Shown piece by piece: positions 24,728 to 34,298 of a stretch of 61,853 bases of DNA. The DNA is from a virus. The notes beneath the pieces were generated by a model. It did not search any database. It saw only the letters and a program-made list of their open reading frames with translations, and was not told the origin of the DNA. The position numbers and the translations under genes are program-made. Positions within the stretch are counted from its first letter, which is position 1. Each line of letters begins with the position of its first letter. Location of the stretch: positions 1-61,853 of IMG/VR virus record IMGVR_UViG_3300009149_000035; one strand, given 5' to 3'.

Positions 24728-25260
24728 TTTTTCTTCTCCTGCTCGCATTTGGGGCAAATAATTTTTTTATTTCTTAACATTAGATAATCATAATAATGTT
24801 TTTCGCAAAAATGGTAGTTTTCTTTAGAAATTTTAGCATTCTCTATTTCTTTAGGAGTAGCGGTCTTGGCTAGTATATCATATTCTGGCCACCAGAAATA
24901 ATATTTTTCACAGATATTATCTCCATCATCTTCACCGCCTCCACCGCCAACTTCGCCCCTAAGTTCGAATGGATGGTTGTGACAAGTGGTAATATGATAA
25001 ACTTCTTTTCCGCTCTCTATGTCATGTTCTTGAATTATAAAAGTATTATAATTACACGAGTCAAAAGCTAAAGGAGCATTAAGAGCATATTCTCCGGATT
25101 CTTTAGCCATTTTTATTTTTTTTATCAATTCTTCGTCACCCGCCCACTCTCTTTGGCCTATCATTTCTATGGCGACTTCAAAAATGTCATCATACGCATC
25201 CCTAGATATAATAAAACTAGAACTACTGGAATTACTTACGAAACCGTTCCTAATCTTCAT
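24724..25260 (-). CDS. Protein with MKIRNGFVSNSSSSSF leader (paralogue 2)
   Basis: 178 residues from ATG 25260 (AAGGAT site). The leader is followed by IISRDAYDDIF, a glycine-rich GGGGEDDGDN acidic segment and a C-terminal CPKC pair that may bind metal with upstream Cys/His. Function unknown. Second of three adjacent genes sharing only the N-terminal motif. Confidence 0.75.
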   Translation of the reverse strand: MKIRNGFVSNSSSSSFIISRDAYDDIFEVAIEMIGQREWAGDEELIKKIKMAKESGEYALNAPLAFDSCNYNTFIIQEHDIESGKEVYHITTCHNHPFELRGEVGGGGGEDDGDNICEKYYFWWPEYDILAKTATPKEIENAKISKENYHFCEKHYYDYLMLRNKKIICPKCEQEKKK

Positions 25261-25597
25261 TTTCATTATCCTTTTTATATAGAGCATCTTCTCCATATCT
25301 ATTTGTGCCTATAACATCAAACCATTTGATATAAGAACTTTCAACGCCGATATAGGTTAAATAGCTACGCATATCAAAATTATCTATTGTGGTATGCCCC
25401 TTGATTTCTTCAAGATCTTCACAGATATCCCAATAATCATCTTTATTATAAAAATCAAGATATCGAGCATCTGTCATAATATTTAAGTATTTCTCCCCAT
25501 TACGGATCATATCAAGCTGTAGAGGTGTTAGGTCGCTTTTTACAATACAAAAGCTTGCGCTACTACTATTTGAGACAAATCCGTTTCTTATTTTCAT
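25250..25597 (-). CDS. Protein with MKIRNGFVSNSSSASF leader (paralogue 1)
   Basis: 115 residues, AAGGAA ribosome site. Leader motif then FCIVKSDLTPLQ. The remainder is unrecognised. Terminates with TAG overlapping the next gene's start region by 11 bases. Confidence 0.75.
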   Translation of the reverse strand: MKIRNGFVSNSSSASFCIVKSDLTPLQLDMIRNGEKYLNIMTDARYLDFYNKDDYWDICEDLEEIKGHTTIDNFDMRSYLTYIGVESSYIKWFDVIGTNRYGEDALYKKDNENED

Positions 25598-25611
25598 TTT
25601 GGGGATTCCTT

Positions 25612-26019
25612 TTAAACGATTATGGTTGGCTTTCCGTTATTTTGTTTAGAAAGTTGATCTATCCCCGCTAACGCGGTGGCGTCTGCGGTTACAATTTTTG
25701 ATTGTTGCTTTGACATATTCTCTTGCAACATCTTCATAAATTCTTGAGCAGCACCGTATGCTATATCGTGATACTTATCAAAAGCATCTTCTATTGTCGT
25801 GGCCTCGGGGATCTCAAATTTAATTTCTTTTACGGTTGGACCGACAGGAATGTGGGCAACACCAACAAAAACTTGTTCAGCAGGAGAATACTCGGGTTGC
25901 TCGTTATCACCGACTTCTCCTGGCTCTTTTGTTTCGCCGATTTCATTAATTTTCGTAAAGACCTCGACATAGCGTCCGTCATCTGATTGATAAATTTCTT
26001 TGCGGCGTAATGGAACCAT
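25612..26019 (-). CDS. Hypothetical protein
   Basis: 135 residues, strong AAGGAG site. Pro/Glu-rich middle and a hydrophilic C-terminal helix region; no known motif recognised. Confidence 0.7.
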   Translation of the reverse strand: MVPLRRKEIYQSDDGRYVEVFTKINEIGETKEPGEVGDNEQPEYSPAEQVFVGVAHIPVGPTVKEIKFEIPEATTIEDAFDKYHDIAYGAAQEFMKMLQENMSKQQSKIVTADATALAGIDQLSKQNNGKPTIIV

Positions 26020-26037
26020 TGTTTTCTCCTTTTTTAT

Positions 26038-27102
26038 TCAGTTTCTGGTTATTTTTTTATTGATATCCCAATATTCTGGTAAGAATTTTGGGCTCATTAA
26101 CTCTACGAAGTGTTTTCTCCACATAATCATAAAATCGTCTAGAGAGCCAATAGAACGAATTACATGCTCTCCGTAGGCAAGACGATCTTCGCTTTTAATT
26201 CTATACTTTATTTTGGCGGCACTCTCTAGATCTTTCGCGGAAAATTTTTGTCTTTTATAGTGCTTTTTAATTTTTTGTTTGAGTTTCCTTATTGTAGATG
26301 CCGACATCTCGTTGTCTCTTTTTAGTAACGCGATTGCGGCGTCTTTTATTTTTTTTAAATTTAAATCAATTTTTATTGTGCCGGAGAAATTACATTTATA
26401 CTTTTTTGCTAATTCTTTTTTTAATTTATCAGCTTCTTTTTCATATTTATTATGATGATCTCTGCAAAGTAAGAGGACATCGTGCGAGCTATTTTCTTTT
26501 ACTTCTTTTGGAAAGAATTTGCGAAAACAGTAGGGAATTACATGATGTTTAGATAAGTCTTGAACAGCACCACAAATAACGCACTGATTTTTTATTTCTT
26601 GTAAATAGTACGGATCATCTTTCTTTCCATGAGCTTCTGGCTCAAAGTTTAATCTTATAGTTGGGGGATCATCACTTTCTAATTTAGCTAATCCCTTTTT
26701 TAGATACCATTTAATACGATCTTTTCCGCATCTACACATCACATCACCGTTTGGAGCCAGCATAATGCCGTTTGTATAAATATTATTCGCTTTATCGTCT
26801 TCTGGTAGTTTATTACAACAATGAATAGCCAATAACCATCCTTCTTCGCTATTCACAAACCTAGCTATCAAATTTTTTCCATATAATGATGATAAAGTAT
26901 TTTTAGAAGCTATATCCGCTAAAGATATATTTTTATATAGTAAGATCTCTGAAAATTTATTACCAGTATCTGCAACCTGGATAATAACAAATTTATCTTT
27001 AGTGAATGTCCTACTTATATTATATTCTATATTTCCATCTTCTGGTGGTCTAAAGTTGAGAGCGATAAGTTTTTGTCCGATATCACTGTTTTTTTTATCC
27101 AT
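26038..27102 (-). CDS. HNH-type protein with EXD2-like HHVIP domain
   Basis: 354 residues. CVICGAVQDLSKHHVIPYC followed by FRKFFPKEVKENSSHD and LLLCRDHHNKYE (~170-215) is an HNH/zinc module. It closely resembles the C-terminal HNH-like part of EXD2-type nucleases ('HHVVP..YR..FP..K..SSHD..LLC..CH'). The N-terminal 160 residues include CRCG and may bind another metal. The C-terminal third is basic and helical. Not obviously mobile, since it overlaps its neighbour in operon style. Predicted nuclease; substrate unknown. Confidence 0.65.
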   Translation of the reverse strand: MDKKNSDIGQKLIALNFRPPEDGNIEYNISRTFTKDKFVIIQVADTGNKFSEILLYKNISLADIASKNTLSSLYGKNLIARFVNSEEGWLLAIHCCNKLPEDDKANNIYTNGIMLAPNGDVMCRCGKDRIKWYLKKGLAKLESDDPPTIRLNFEPEAHGKKDDPYYLQEIKNQCVICGAVQDLSKHHVIPYCFRKFFPKEVKENSSHDVLLLCRDHHNKYEKEADKLKKELAKKYKCNFSGTIKIDLNLKKIKDAAIALLKRDNEMSASTIRKLKQKIKKHYKRQKFSAKDLESAAKIKYRIKSEDRLAYGEHVIRSIGSLDDFMIMWRKHFVELMSPKFLPEYWDINKKITRN

Positions 27103-28066
27103 TTTTCTTAAACCTTATTTTTTCTAATTTGATCGTAGATCTTGTTTTTTTGCTACCAGGCCAGAAATTCGGTATTGAAGCCCTATAATCTTCATCATAA
27201 AGAATAGATAAAAATAAATTAGTAAATGTTGACGGACAGTAATAGTTCCTCCAAAGCGCTTTTGACCGCTTCGCAAAAGGTTCTGGATCTATTTTGTCTA
27301 GGTCATCTAGCATTGACGGGCTATCTAAGTATAAATAGTGAACATTAGGAAGAAACGGAAAAGAATAGCTAGGCTGATAGTCTAGGGCTAAGGGCATTCC
27401 GCATGATAAAAATTCGGCTTCTCTATAACATTTGCCATCATGTCGGACTCCAGAGCCCTTTAAAGAAACTCCCCATTTGCAATCCTTAAGAGCTTCTGCG
27501 AAAATCTTTCCGCTAGTGTAACTAACTAGAAAATTACCGTTTTGTTTAGCTTTTGCTATCCATTTTTTTCTATGTTTTTGGACCGAAACTCCAAATCCGA
27601 AATGGGCCAAATACTTATGATTAGTTTTTCTCCAATTGAATTGTCTTATAGAAAAACGACCACTTGTACCATATATTAATGGGAGTATATTGATGCCAGA
27701 TTTCTTACTTAGATATGCGTAATGTTCAGCCTTAGCTGCACAGAACTGCAAAACAAAAATGAAATTTACGTTTTCAAAAATCTTATCTGTTCGCAGATCT
27801 TCTAGTTCTATACTCGGGCTATCTATGCCGTCTATAACGCAAGTCACATCATTAACTTTAATTGTCTGTCTATGCTTTGCCGTTAGTAGCTTTTGGTAAC
27901 TTATTTCTGAGAACAATTTGCTATTTACTAAATTATTCTTAATGAATTCAAAATTAGGATTTTTTCGATAAGTCGAGGGCAAAACAAGAGAGTTTTGAGT
28001 ACTCCTATCTCGCCTGTGTTTCTTGTCTATCTTTTGACTTATAGATTTGTTATTTTTTAGGATCAT
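27095..28066 (-). CDS. Glycosyltransferase-like protein (GT-B C-terminal signature)
   Basis: 323 residues. The C-terminal half contains GKCYREAEFLSCGMPLALDY, resembling the E(x7)E/sugar-nucleotide region of GT-B glycosyltransferases, followed by HYLYLDSPSMLDDL. No signal peptide or membrane helix. Starts with ATGA overlap to the DUF488 gene. First of several glycan-type genes in a row (27095-32284), which supports the assignment. Donor and acceptor unknown. Confidence 0.6.
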   Translation of the reverse strand: MILKNNKSISQKIDKKHRRDRSTQNSLVLPSTYRKNPNFEFIKNNLVNSKLFSEISYQKLLTAKHRQTIKVNDVTCVIDGIDSPSIELEDLRTDKIFENVNFIFVLQFCAAKAEHYAYLSKKSGINILPLIYGTSGRFSIRQFNWRKTNHKYLAHFGFGVSVQKHRKKWIAKAKQNGNFLVSYTSGKIFAEALKDCKWGVSLKGSGVRHDGKCYREAEFLSCGMPLALDYQPSYSFPFLPNVHYLYLDSPSMLDDLDKIDPEPFAKRSKALWRNYYCPSTFTNLFLSILYDEDYRASIPNFWPGSKKTRSTIKLEKIRFKKNG

Positions 28067-28449
28067 GAGTCCATATCAAATTCTTCGTATTCGATGTTTA
28101 ATTTATTTTTTATTTCTTCAGCGATTATGAGGCGATGACAAGTTTTTAAATCCTTACAGGCACACAATAGAAAGATATTTTTATATTTTTCTAATATTGG
28201 AGATAAGGATTCTAGACCGGCATTTATGTCTGATATTTTGAATGAATTTTTAATCTTATAATTAACATTTCCTAGCTGCTTAATATGATAATACCTCGAC
28301 CCAAAGACTTCCTGCAATTGATCTTGTGTCCAGAAAAGATTTCTAGAGAATGGGATATATCGAATATCGATAATAGCGGCATCTTTTTCGTTTACCTTAT
28401 CTTTTAAATCTTTACGGCTTATATTGTGATATCCTACGGTGAATATCAT
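28063..28449 (-). CDS. DUF488-family protein
   Basis: 128 residues from ATG 28449; an in-frame ATG six codons upstream is possible. MIFTVGYHN, IIDIRYIPFSRN, QLGNVNYK and FLLCACKDLKTCHRLIIAEE are the successive conserved blocks of DUF488, including the Cys-Cys-His cluster. The biochemical role of the family is undefined. It is embedded among glycosyltransferases by overlapping starts and stops. Confidence 0.85.
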   Translation of the reverse strand: MIFTVGYHNISRKDLKDKVNEKDAAIIDIRYIPFSRNLFWTQDQLQEVFGSRYYHIKQLGNVNYKIKNSFKISDINAGLESLSPILEKYKNIFLLCACKDLKTCHRLIIAEEIKNKLNIEYEEFDMDS

Positions 28450-28453
28450 AATA

Positions 28454-29260
28454 TTACCGTCCCTCATCAGTCCATTCCAAATCGCATTTTCTCCAATGGT
28501 TTAAATGCAACAGTGGTTTTAGTATATCTCGACTACCTAGTTCATCTTTAGGCTTTTTCATGACAATCGTTCCGTTTAATTTTCTCCTGAACACTTTATC
28601 AGAGATAAACTTATTACCGTTCTGATGGAACAAGTTCCTGTCTCTTTTTCTATCACAATAAGTTATTTTGTTATCTTTCAAATATTTTACTTCTATTAGT
28701 TGAAAATAGCCCGCTCCTGGAGCTCTACCCTTGCATGAATAATCTCCTTTTAAATCCCAACAGGTTTTAAACGCCCCTGGAACTGGAGCCGAGCAGTCAT
28801 AATTAAAATCATTCGCCAACCTATAAGCCGTTTCTGCTGGAACATTTATCCTCGGTGATGTAATTATCTTGCCTGTTCCTTGCCACTGCTCCAAATAATC
28901 GGCAGCGATTTCAGAAAAGAATTCTGGATGAAAGATCATGTCTGCGTCTGTAAAGAATAACCAATCTGATTTTGTCTCTTGAATATCATAACTTCTGGTC
29001 AGTCCTCGATTTCCGAAAATCTCTGGATCTGTATATTCTTTAACAGAAATATCAATTAGTCCCTCAAAAGTTTTTATCATTTTTTGTGTTAATGGGGCGA
29101 ATCTATCTTTTAAAGACATTGCCGAAATCTTGACATTTATTTTTGGCACTGAAAAACCTAACCAAGATTTTTGCTGTATTAAAGATGACAGCATCCACCA
29201 AAAACGCTTTTGGAATTCAAACATTTGAACAGAAATTTCGATTGTAGGATTTATCGACAT
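28454..29260 (-). CDS. GT-A fold glycosyltransferase (GT2-like)
   Basis: 268 residues from ATG 29260 (first M at 29272 also possible). RGLTRSYDIQETKSDWLFF followed by TDADMIF (~100-125) is the nucleotide-sugar binding region with the DxD metal motif. PGAGYFQLI and a Trp/His-rich C-terminus (LLHLNHWRK) complete a GT-A pattern. Overlaps the neighbouring gene by ten bases. Confidence 0.75.
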   Translation of the reverse strand: MSINPTIEISVQMFEFQKRFWWMLSSLIQQKSWLGFSVPKINVKISAMSLKDRFAPLTQKMIKTFEGLIDISVKEYTDPEIFGNRGLTRSYDIQETKSDWLFFTDADMIFHPEFFSEIAADYLEQWQGTGKIITSPRINVPAETAYRLANDFNYDCSAPVPGAFKTCWDLKGDYSCKGRAPGAGYFQLIEVKYLKDNKITYCDRKRDRNLFHQNGNKFISDKVFRRKLNGTIVMKKPKDELGSRDILKPLLHLNHWRKCDLEWTDEGR

Positions 29261-30003
29261 AGTTCTTCGCATGTCCTTTTTAGTTTACGATATCTAGAAA
29301 TATGACTCCATCCTAGACGTTTAAATTTAATTTTTAAATATTCATACTTCATTCTTTGGGCAATATAAATCAAATAGGTATCTTGCGATGCTACTGGTAA
29401 CTTATATTCTCCATCTTCTCTTTCTACAAAAGATGATATGTACTTTGTCCATTCGGTTTGACAAAAAGACACCCACGTTACTAGTCTTGAATGACTAACT
29501 AAACTAGATCCTGGATTCGGATGCAAGTTTAGCCTAGGATGCTCACTAATCTCAGGAATGCTATCTCCCCATTCGTCTAGTATATCTATTGCATCGGGGG
29601 GTTTTGTGTAACCCCAGGGGCTTCCTATTATTTTTATATCATCGGTAAACCATTCCTGTTTAATCCAGTCTTTTGTCTCTACAGCTAGGGTGTCTGTATC
29701 CAATTTAAGATACCACTTAGTTTTTACATGTTGTCCTGGACAGACAACTAAAGAGGTTAGCATCTTTTCTCTTTGATTTGCGTATATATTTTTAGAATCT
29801 TCCCAGGGAATAAGTGTGACATCTAAGCTAGAAAGTATATTAAATCTAGGATCGGTATCTTTAACCTGTGAAGTATCATACATTATAACATAAGGATTAT
29901 TCTTGAAAAAATCTGGAAAAAATTTAAGCCAAGTTTTAAAGGAGCAACATAGCTCATTTAAATGTTGGTCATCTACGGCGGTTACAACAGTTATTTTATC
30001 CAT
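29251..30003 (-). CDS. Glycosyltransferase-like protein
   Basis: 250 residues. ITVVTAVDDQHLNELCCS at the N-terminus and WYLKLDTDTLAV (~105-117, DxD-like) fit a GT-A glycosyltransferase. A conserved basic C-terminus follows. Its ATG overlaps the upstream gene stop (ATGGATAA). Confidence 0.65.
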   Translation of the reverse strand: MDKITVVTAVDDQHLNELCCSFKTWLKFFPDFFKNNPYVIMYDTSQVKDTDPRFNILSSLDVTLIPWEDSKNIYANQREKMLTSLVVCPGQHVKTKWYLKLDTDTLAVETKDWIKQEWFTDDIKIIGSPWGYTKPPDAIDILDEWGDSIPEISEHPRLNLHPNPGSSLVSHSRLVTWVSFCQTEWTKYISSFVEREDGEYKLPVASQDTYLIYIAQRMKYEYLKIKFKRLGWSHISRYRKLKRTCEELCR

Positions 30004-30922
30004 ATGTTAGTTCCTTTTGTTTTCTGAGATGACCGAATTCTATTTTTGCTTTCTCTATATGAGCAAAATCCTGTTCTGCTATAACTTTTTTTGCATTTTT
30101 ATCAAATTGTGACCAGAACTTAACTTCTTCAAAATCTAAAATTCCATCTTCTATTGCCCAACCTACTTCGGCCCACCAATATCGGCTATTCCGTCTTTTA
30201 AGGGATGTGTGTTTGTGACCATGATAATGAATAATTTTAGCAGAATCTAAATCCCCCCACACAACTGAAGCATTCCACTCTGATGGAGCTAGGTAGTGGG
30301 GATGTTTCCAAAAAACACATTGACATGCTATTTCTTCTGCAATAAATCTTCCTGCTGTTTTATTAGTTAAGTCGTCCCATTCTTTTTGGAAATCATCTCC
30401 AATTCCATGTCTATAACCCACAACGCCACAATTTATAGCAGGACGACGATTTAACGACCCAAATAGATCTTCTTGAGAGATAACGTCTGCAAAACTCGAT
30501 ATTCTATTCTTCATTATACTTCCATTCGACATCCAATCACAGAAATGTGAGACTAGAACGCCATAGTCATAACATCTATCTAATATAGGTCGTGGACTCG
30601 CTCGGAATGAAGCATCGGCATCTATTTGAACAGACGCTTCGTAGGGGCTGATTTTTAGAACCTTTGGAGCTAGAACACTTTTAAAGTTTCTATCACAAAT
30701 CCTGTCCAGATTTACAAGTTCAACATCTATACCTATTTGTTCTGCCTTTTCTTTAATTCTGTCTGTATGCTCTTCATTTTGCTGTAATAGAAGTACAGCA
30801 TTTCCATTATAGTATTTTCTTAAAGTATACATGCATATAGTTAAACGCATAGCGCAACTAGATCCGAAATTAAAGAAAAGTACTCCTGTGTTTTTTTTAT
30901 TCAAATTTATTTGTTTATTCAT
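29996..30922 (-). CDS. GT8/GT-A-like glycosyltransferase
   Basis: 308 residues. VLFFNFGSSCAMRLTICMYTL, then ASVQIDADASFRA (DxD, ~97) and NCGVVGYRHG (~165) with IIHYHGHKH near residue 235 follow the order DxD, NxGv, HxxG(x)KH seen in GT8-type enzymes. Part of the same leftward cluster; starts three bases after the DUF115-like stop. Confidence 0.75.
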   Translation of the reverse strand: MNKQINLNKKNTGVLFFNFGSSCAMRLTICMYTLRKYYNGNAVLLLQQNEEHTDRIKEKAEQIGIDVELVNLDRICDRNFKSVLAPKVLKISPYEASVQIDADASFRASPRPILDRCYDYGVLVSHFCDWMSNGSIMKNRISSFADVISQEDLFGSLNRRPAINCGVVGYRHGIGDDFQKEWDDLTNKTAGRFIAEEIACQCVFWKHPHYLAPSEWNASVVWGDLDSAKIIHYHGHKHTSLKRRNSRYWWAEVGWAIEDGILDFEEVKFWSQFDKNAKKVIAEQDFAHIEKAKIEFGHLRKQKELTYG

Positions 30923-30925
30923 GTT

Positions 30926-32284
30926 TTAATCTGTTGGCCTTTCTGGAGATCCATACCAAATTTTATTCTTTTTTCTTTCTATTGTTCTAAAAACGCGTCT
31001 TTTATCTACAATCTCTTGTTCTAATTTTTTATGTTCTTCGGCGGATATTTTATCCACGTCTGTATTTTGTAGTTTTTCTTTTGCTTTATTTAATATTTCT
31101 CTAGCGATGTCTAGCTCTTTTTTGATTTTGTTTTTTTCTTTTTCTTTTTTACTAGAGGCTCCTCGATCATATAACCCGGCTGTTCTTTCTGTTTCCAAAT
31201 TTTTTGGCATCATCTTTGTGGCCGATTTAATTGCGTCTTCAAAAGATATAAAATCAAAAACTTTTAATCCTGATTCCGGATTGCAATTAAACACCTGAAA
31301 ATCATTTTCTTCGAATATCGGTTTTAGTTGTTTAAATCTCGATTTTAGCAGATCATATGTATCGTTATTATTTTTTATAGATTTATCTGTTCTTTCCTGT
31401 TCAAAATGATATTTATTATTCTCGTTCATGTCGAAATCTACTCCCAACAAGAAAACTTTTCTAATGCCAAGATAGAAAGATAAGCGTAATGCCGCAAGCA
31501 TCACAGACCTTCCTCCACCAAGTTTGGTATGGTTTCCCCAATTAACAGTATCTTCGAAGAGATATTGGTCGGCCTTAAAGTCTTCATTACGTCTGTAATA
31601 AAGCACATTAGGACAATCTCCAACAGTCATATCCATTTCTTTCCATGCTTCATTATCAAATATTTTTTTATCAGCGTGGGCCATTGGAGCAAATTTCATA
31701 ATCTTAGGGTCTAACCAAACAGATTTGATAAAGTGGGTTGGATCGTCAACACATGTCCACAAGTTAGGTCTAAAACTTTTTGCAGAATTATTTAGACCGA
31801 AAGTAAGAAATCCTGCAGAAGATAATTTCTCAACATCTATATTTTTAAAAGATGGCCCTCCTGCAATTAGGAAGGCAGACGCCCCACGGAATATATCTCC
31901 TAGATAAAGAGAGTGGCCGTCTCTAGTAAATAATAATGGTGGCGTTTGTATGTATTTCCCGATTTTAAATCCGACATCACGCATTCTGTTATGTCTAAAA
32001 GCACTTTGATCCGCTCCATCTCTTACACCGCCACCAGGAGCCTCTGGATAGGTATCGTTGGGTAGTTTGTCTATGGAAGGCGTCTGTCTACCTATTTTCT
32101 TAGGTATTGGCTCAGTAGCCTCTTTAGAAGCTAATTCCGCTATCGGTTTTGGCTCGACTTTTTTAATTTCTGTTTCTTTTTCTGGTGATTTTTTTTGTTT
32201 TTTCATTATTCCTGCCGTGTCTAAAACTTTTGGACCGAGAAAAGCTCCCCTAGATCTGTTCAATTTTGTGTTATTTTCTGGCAT
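30926..32284 (-). CDS. DUF115-like protein with coiled C-terminus
   Basis: 452 residues from ATG 32284, chosen because of the GGAAT ahead of it; an in-frame TTG eleven codons earlier overlaps the glycosylase gene more. A disordered N-terminus (~110 residues, Lys/Pro-rich) is followed by AFLIAGGPSFKNIDVEKL (G-G-PS loop), LWTCVDDPTHF and RKVFLLGVDFDM. This set matches the MAF/DUF115 fold also seen at 8952. The last ~70 residues are a charged coiled coil. Likely partner of the glycosyltransferases. Confidence 0.65.
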   Translation of the reverse strand: MPENNTKLNRSRGAFLGPKVLDTAGIMKKQKKSPEKETEIKKVEPKPIAELASKEATEPIPKKIGRQTPSIDKLPNDTYPEAPGGGVRDGADQSAFRHNRMRDVGFKIGKYIQTPPLLFTRDGHSLYLGDIFRGASAFLIAGGPSFKNIDVEKLSSAGFLTFGLNNSAKSFRPNLWTCVDDPTHFIKSVWLDPKIMKFAPMAHADKKIFDNEAWKEMDMTVGDCPNVLYYRRNEDFKADQYLFEDTVNWGNHTKLGGGRSVMLAALRLSFYLGIRKVFLLGVDFDMNENNKYHFEQERTDKSIKNNNDTYDLLKSRFKQLKPIFEENDFQVFNCNPESGLKVFDFISFEDAIKSATKMMPKNLETERTAGLYDRGASSKKEKEKNKIKKELDIAREILNKAKEKLQNTDVDKISAEEHKKLEQEIVDKRRVFRTIERKKNKIWYGSPERPTD

Positions 32285-32891
32285 AACTATTCCATATTTG
32301 TAAGTCATATTCTGCAATATCCACTTTTAAAGTTTCACAGTGTTTAATAAACCATTGTTCTAATTCATTATATCTTTTTTTCGAAGGTGTTGTTTTTGGG
32401 GTATCTGCAATGTATTGTTTAATATATTTTAGAATATGAGTATCTAGAACCGCTAATTTTTGCTTAGGTCTTGTGTGTAATATGAAAAATCTAGATGTTT
32501 TAGGACCAATGCCGTGGATCTTTTCTAATTCATCTACTGTGCAATTCTTCAAGTCCAAGTTACTTTTAACCAACTCAGTAAAAGATTTTTTTAATTTATT
32601 GTGCTGCCCAAGACTACTTATTTTAATTGTATTTTCTAATTCCTCAATTTCTATCAATCTTTTTATAGCCTTAAAAGGTGTATTATATTTGTTTTTTTCT
32701 GTCATGAGGATTTTTACATCATAAGTTTTTACCTGTTGCATTATAATTTGATCTGCAAAATTAAAAAAACGCTCTAGTGCTGTAGATATCTGGCTCGCGG
32801 TTTTTCCAGCTACAGAGATACTAAATAATAAAAACTCTTCTAATTCGGCAGTCGTTCGACGGTAATCGGTGCATATTGTTGGTTCAACCAT
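32271..32891 (-). CDS. HhH-GPD DNA glycosylase-like protein
   Basis: 206 residues. ELEKIHGIGPKTSRFFILH (helix-hairpin-helix) and KLAVLDTHILKYI with the catalytic-position Asp (~145) are the HhH-GPD core of EndoIII/MutY-type base-excision enzymes. No Fe-S cluster cysteines follow. Functions could be base-excision repair or, as in some phages, enzymatic processing of hypermodified thymine. GAGGAT-type site upstream. Confidence 0.8.
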   Translation of the reverse strand: MVEPTICTDYRRTTAELEEFLLFSISVAGKTASQISTALERFFNFADQIIMQQVKTYDVKILMTEKNKYNTPFKAIKRLIEIEELENTIKISSLGQHNKLKKSFTELVKSNLDLKNCTVDELEKIHGIGPKTSRFFILHTRPKQKLAVLDTHILKYIKQYIADTPKTTPSKKRYNELEQWFIKHCETLKVDIAEYDLQIWNSYARK

Positions 32892-32906
32892 TTTTTTCTT
32901 TCATCC

Positions 32907-33653
32907 TCAAATAATGTCTTTCATTTTTGCGTCTACTTCTTCTTTTGGAGCTGGAGAATAGTCCACATGCAGCGATAATTGACATTGGTATTCATAATAT
33001 TTTTTTGTTACACTTACTACATATTTATATTGATCGTCCTCAGCCGCTTTTCTGTCTTTAATGATTTCATCGAAATTCTTTCCAGTTTCAGAGTGCCTTT
33101 TAATTAAATCATTAGATACGGAAGTCGTAGAGAGTCCTGGCTTGGGAGAATTTTTATTTACCATTAAAATGTAACCATCGTCACCATCAGGAACAAATAG
33201 TAAATTAAAAAGACAAGAGATGACTTTAGAATTCGTCATTGGAAAAATCGTTTCTAATATTTTTTGCCTAGTAAAAGGGTTTATTTTTGACATCTTCTCA
33301 TGATCCAAGGGAGTGAATTCCCTCAGTTTGGCTTTTATTGTATTAAAATGATGATCTTCAATTTCTTTAATTACCATTTTCTCAAATGCTAAAAGGGCGT
33401 CATGCTCTTCGCTAGATAATTCCTCGATTGTCGAGGCTAAAGAAGCAAGTTGGAATAAAAAACTATTCTCTTTAAAATTGAATTTAAATGCAGTATTCGT
33501 TTCGCAACTCGAAGCTACACCAAAGGTTATCTTATAATCTATTTCTATATTCTCTTCAGTACCTTCATTAATAAAGGTATCTATAATTTCTTTTGTGGCA
33601 AGTTTTGCATTTTCAAGGGTTAAAGTACTCACTAAAGAGCTATTATTCTGCAT
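32907..33653 (-). CDS. Hypothetical protein
   Basis: 248 residues from ATG 33653, preceded by TGGAGAT which acts as its ribosome site. Acidic, mostly helical, no recognised motif. A Lys-rich C-terminus follows two aromatic beta segments. Confidence 0.7.
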   Translation of the reverse strand: MQNNSSLVSTLTLENAKLATKEIIDTFINEGTEENIEIDYKITFGVASSCETNTAFKFNFKENSFLFQLASLASTIEELSSEEHDALLAFEKMVIKEIEDHHFNTIKAKLREFTPLDHEKMSKINPFTRQKILETIFPMTNSKVISCLFNLLFVPDGDDGYILMVNKNSPKPGLSTTSVSNDLIKRHSETGKNFDEIIKDRKAAEDDQYKYVVSVTKKYYEYQCQLSLHVDYSPAPKEEVDAKMKDII

Positions 33654-33727
33654 GTTAATCTCCATATATAAGAGTTATATACAGATTATCGAGAAATGAT
33701 GCCACAAAGTTATAGATTTTATTTAGA

Positions 33728-34180
33728 TTATGCTAATTCCAGCATAACTATTTGTTCGTCAATGCTGCCGCCTGTAAGGCTATTATAATCGTCAATCGGA
33801 TCTTGACCGGCTAGACTTCCGGCCACAAAAGAGAATTTATATACATTTTGCCTGCTAAAGGAAAGTTTATAAAATCTAGCGTGTTTGGCTGAACACTGCC
33901 ATAGTAAAGGGTGTCCATCTGCTAGTGAAAATAATATTGGAAATACTTTTCCCCAAAAGTCCTTAACATTTCTGAGCGTCGTGATCTGTCCTTCAAATCT
34001 TGTCATTCCATAAATCTCGCACCATTCTTCCGGCAATCTATCTAAACGAACAAACCCCTTATTCACCATCGATGATTCTAGGCGGTTAATAATACCAATA
34101 GAAACTATCTGGTTCCCTTCAGTGTTCTCTAATAATAGATCGCATTTCTGAACTGTTATTTTCCAAACGCTTTTATCCAT
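33728..34180 (-). CDS. Hypothetical protein
   Basis: 150 residues from ATG 34180 (CTGGAG upstream). Beta-rich pattern with several Trp residues. No family recognised. Confidence 0.7.
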   Translation of the reverse strand: MDKSVWKITVQKCDLLLENTEGNQIVSIGIINRLESSMVNKGFVRLDRLPEEWCEIYGMTRFEGQITTLRNVKDFWGKVFPILFSLADGHPLLWQCSAKHARFYKLSFSRQNVYKFSFVAGSLAGQDPIDDYNSLTGGSIDEQIVMLELA

Positions 34181-34298
34181 TTTATAACTCCAGTATAAAC
34201 TCACTATTAATTATACAATCCCTCTCTTTAACCTTTATAAATTAAAAAGGGCAAAATGGTGAGTTTGAAGAGAATACCAGATTATGCGGATTAAATAC

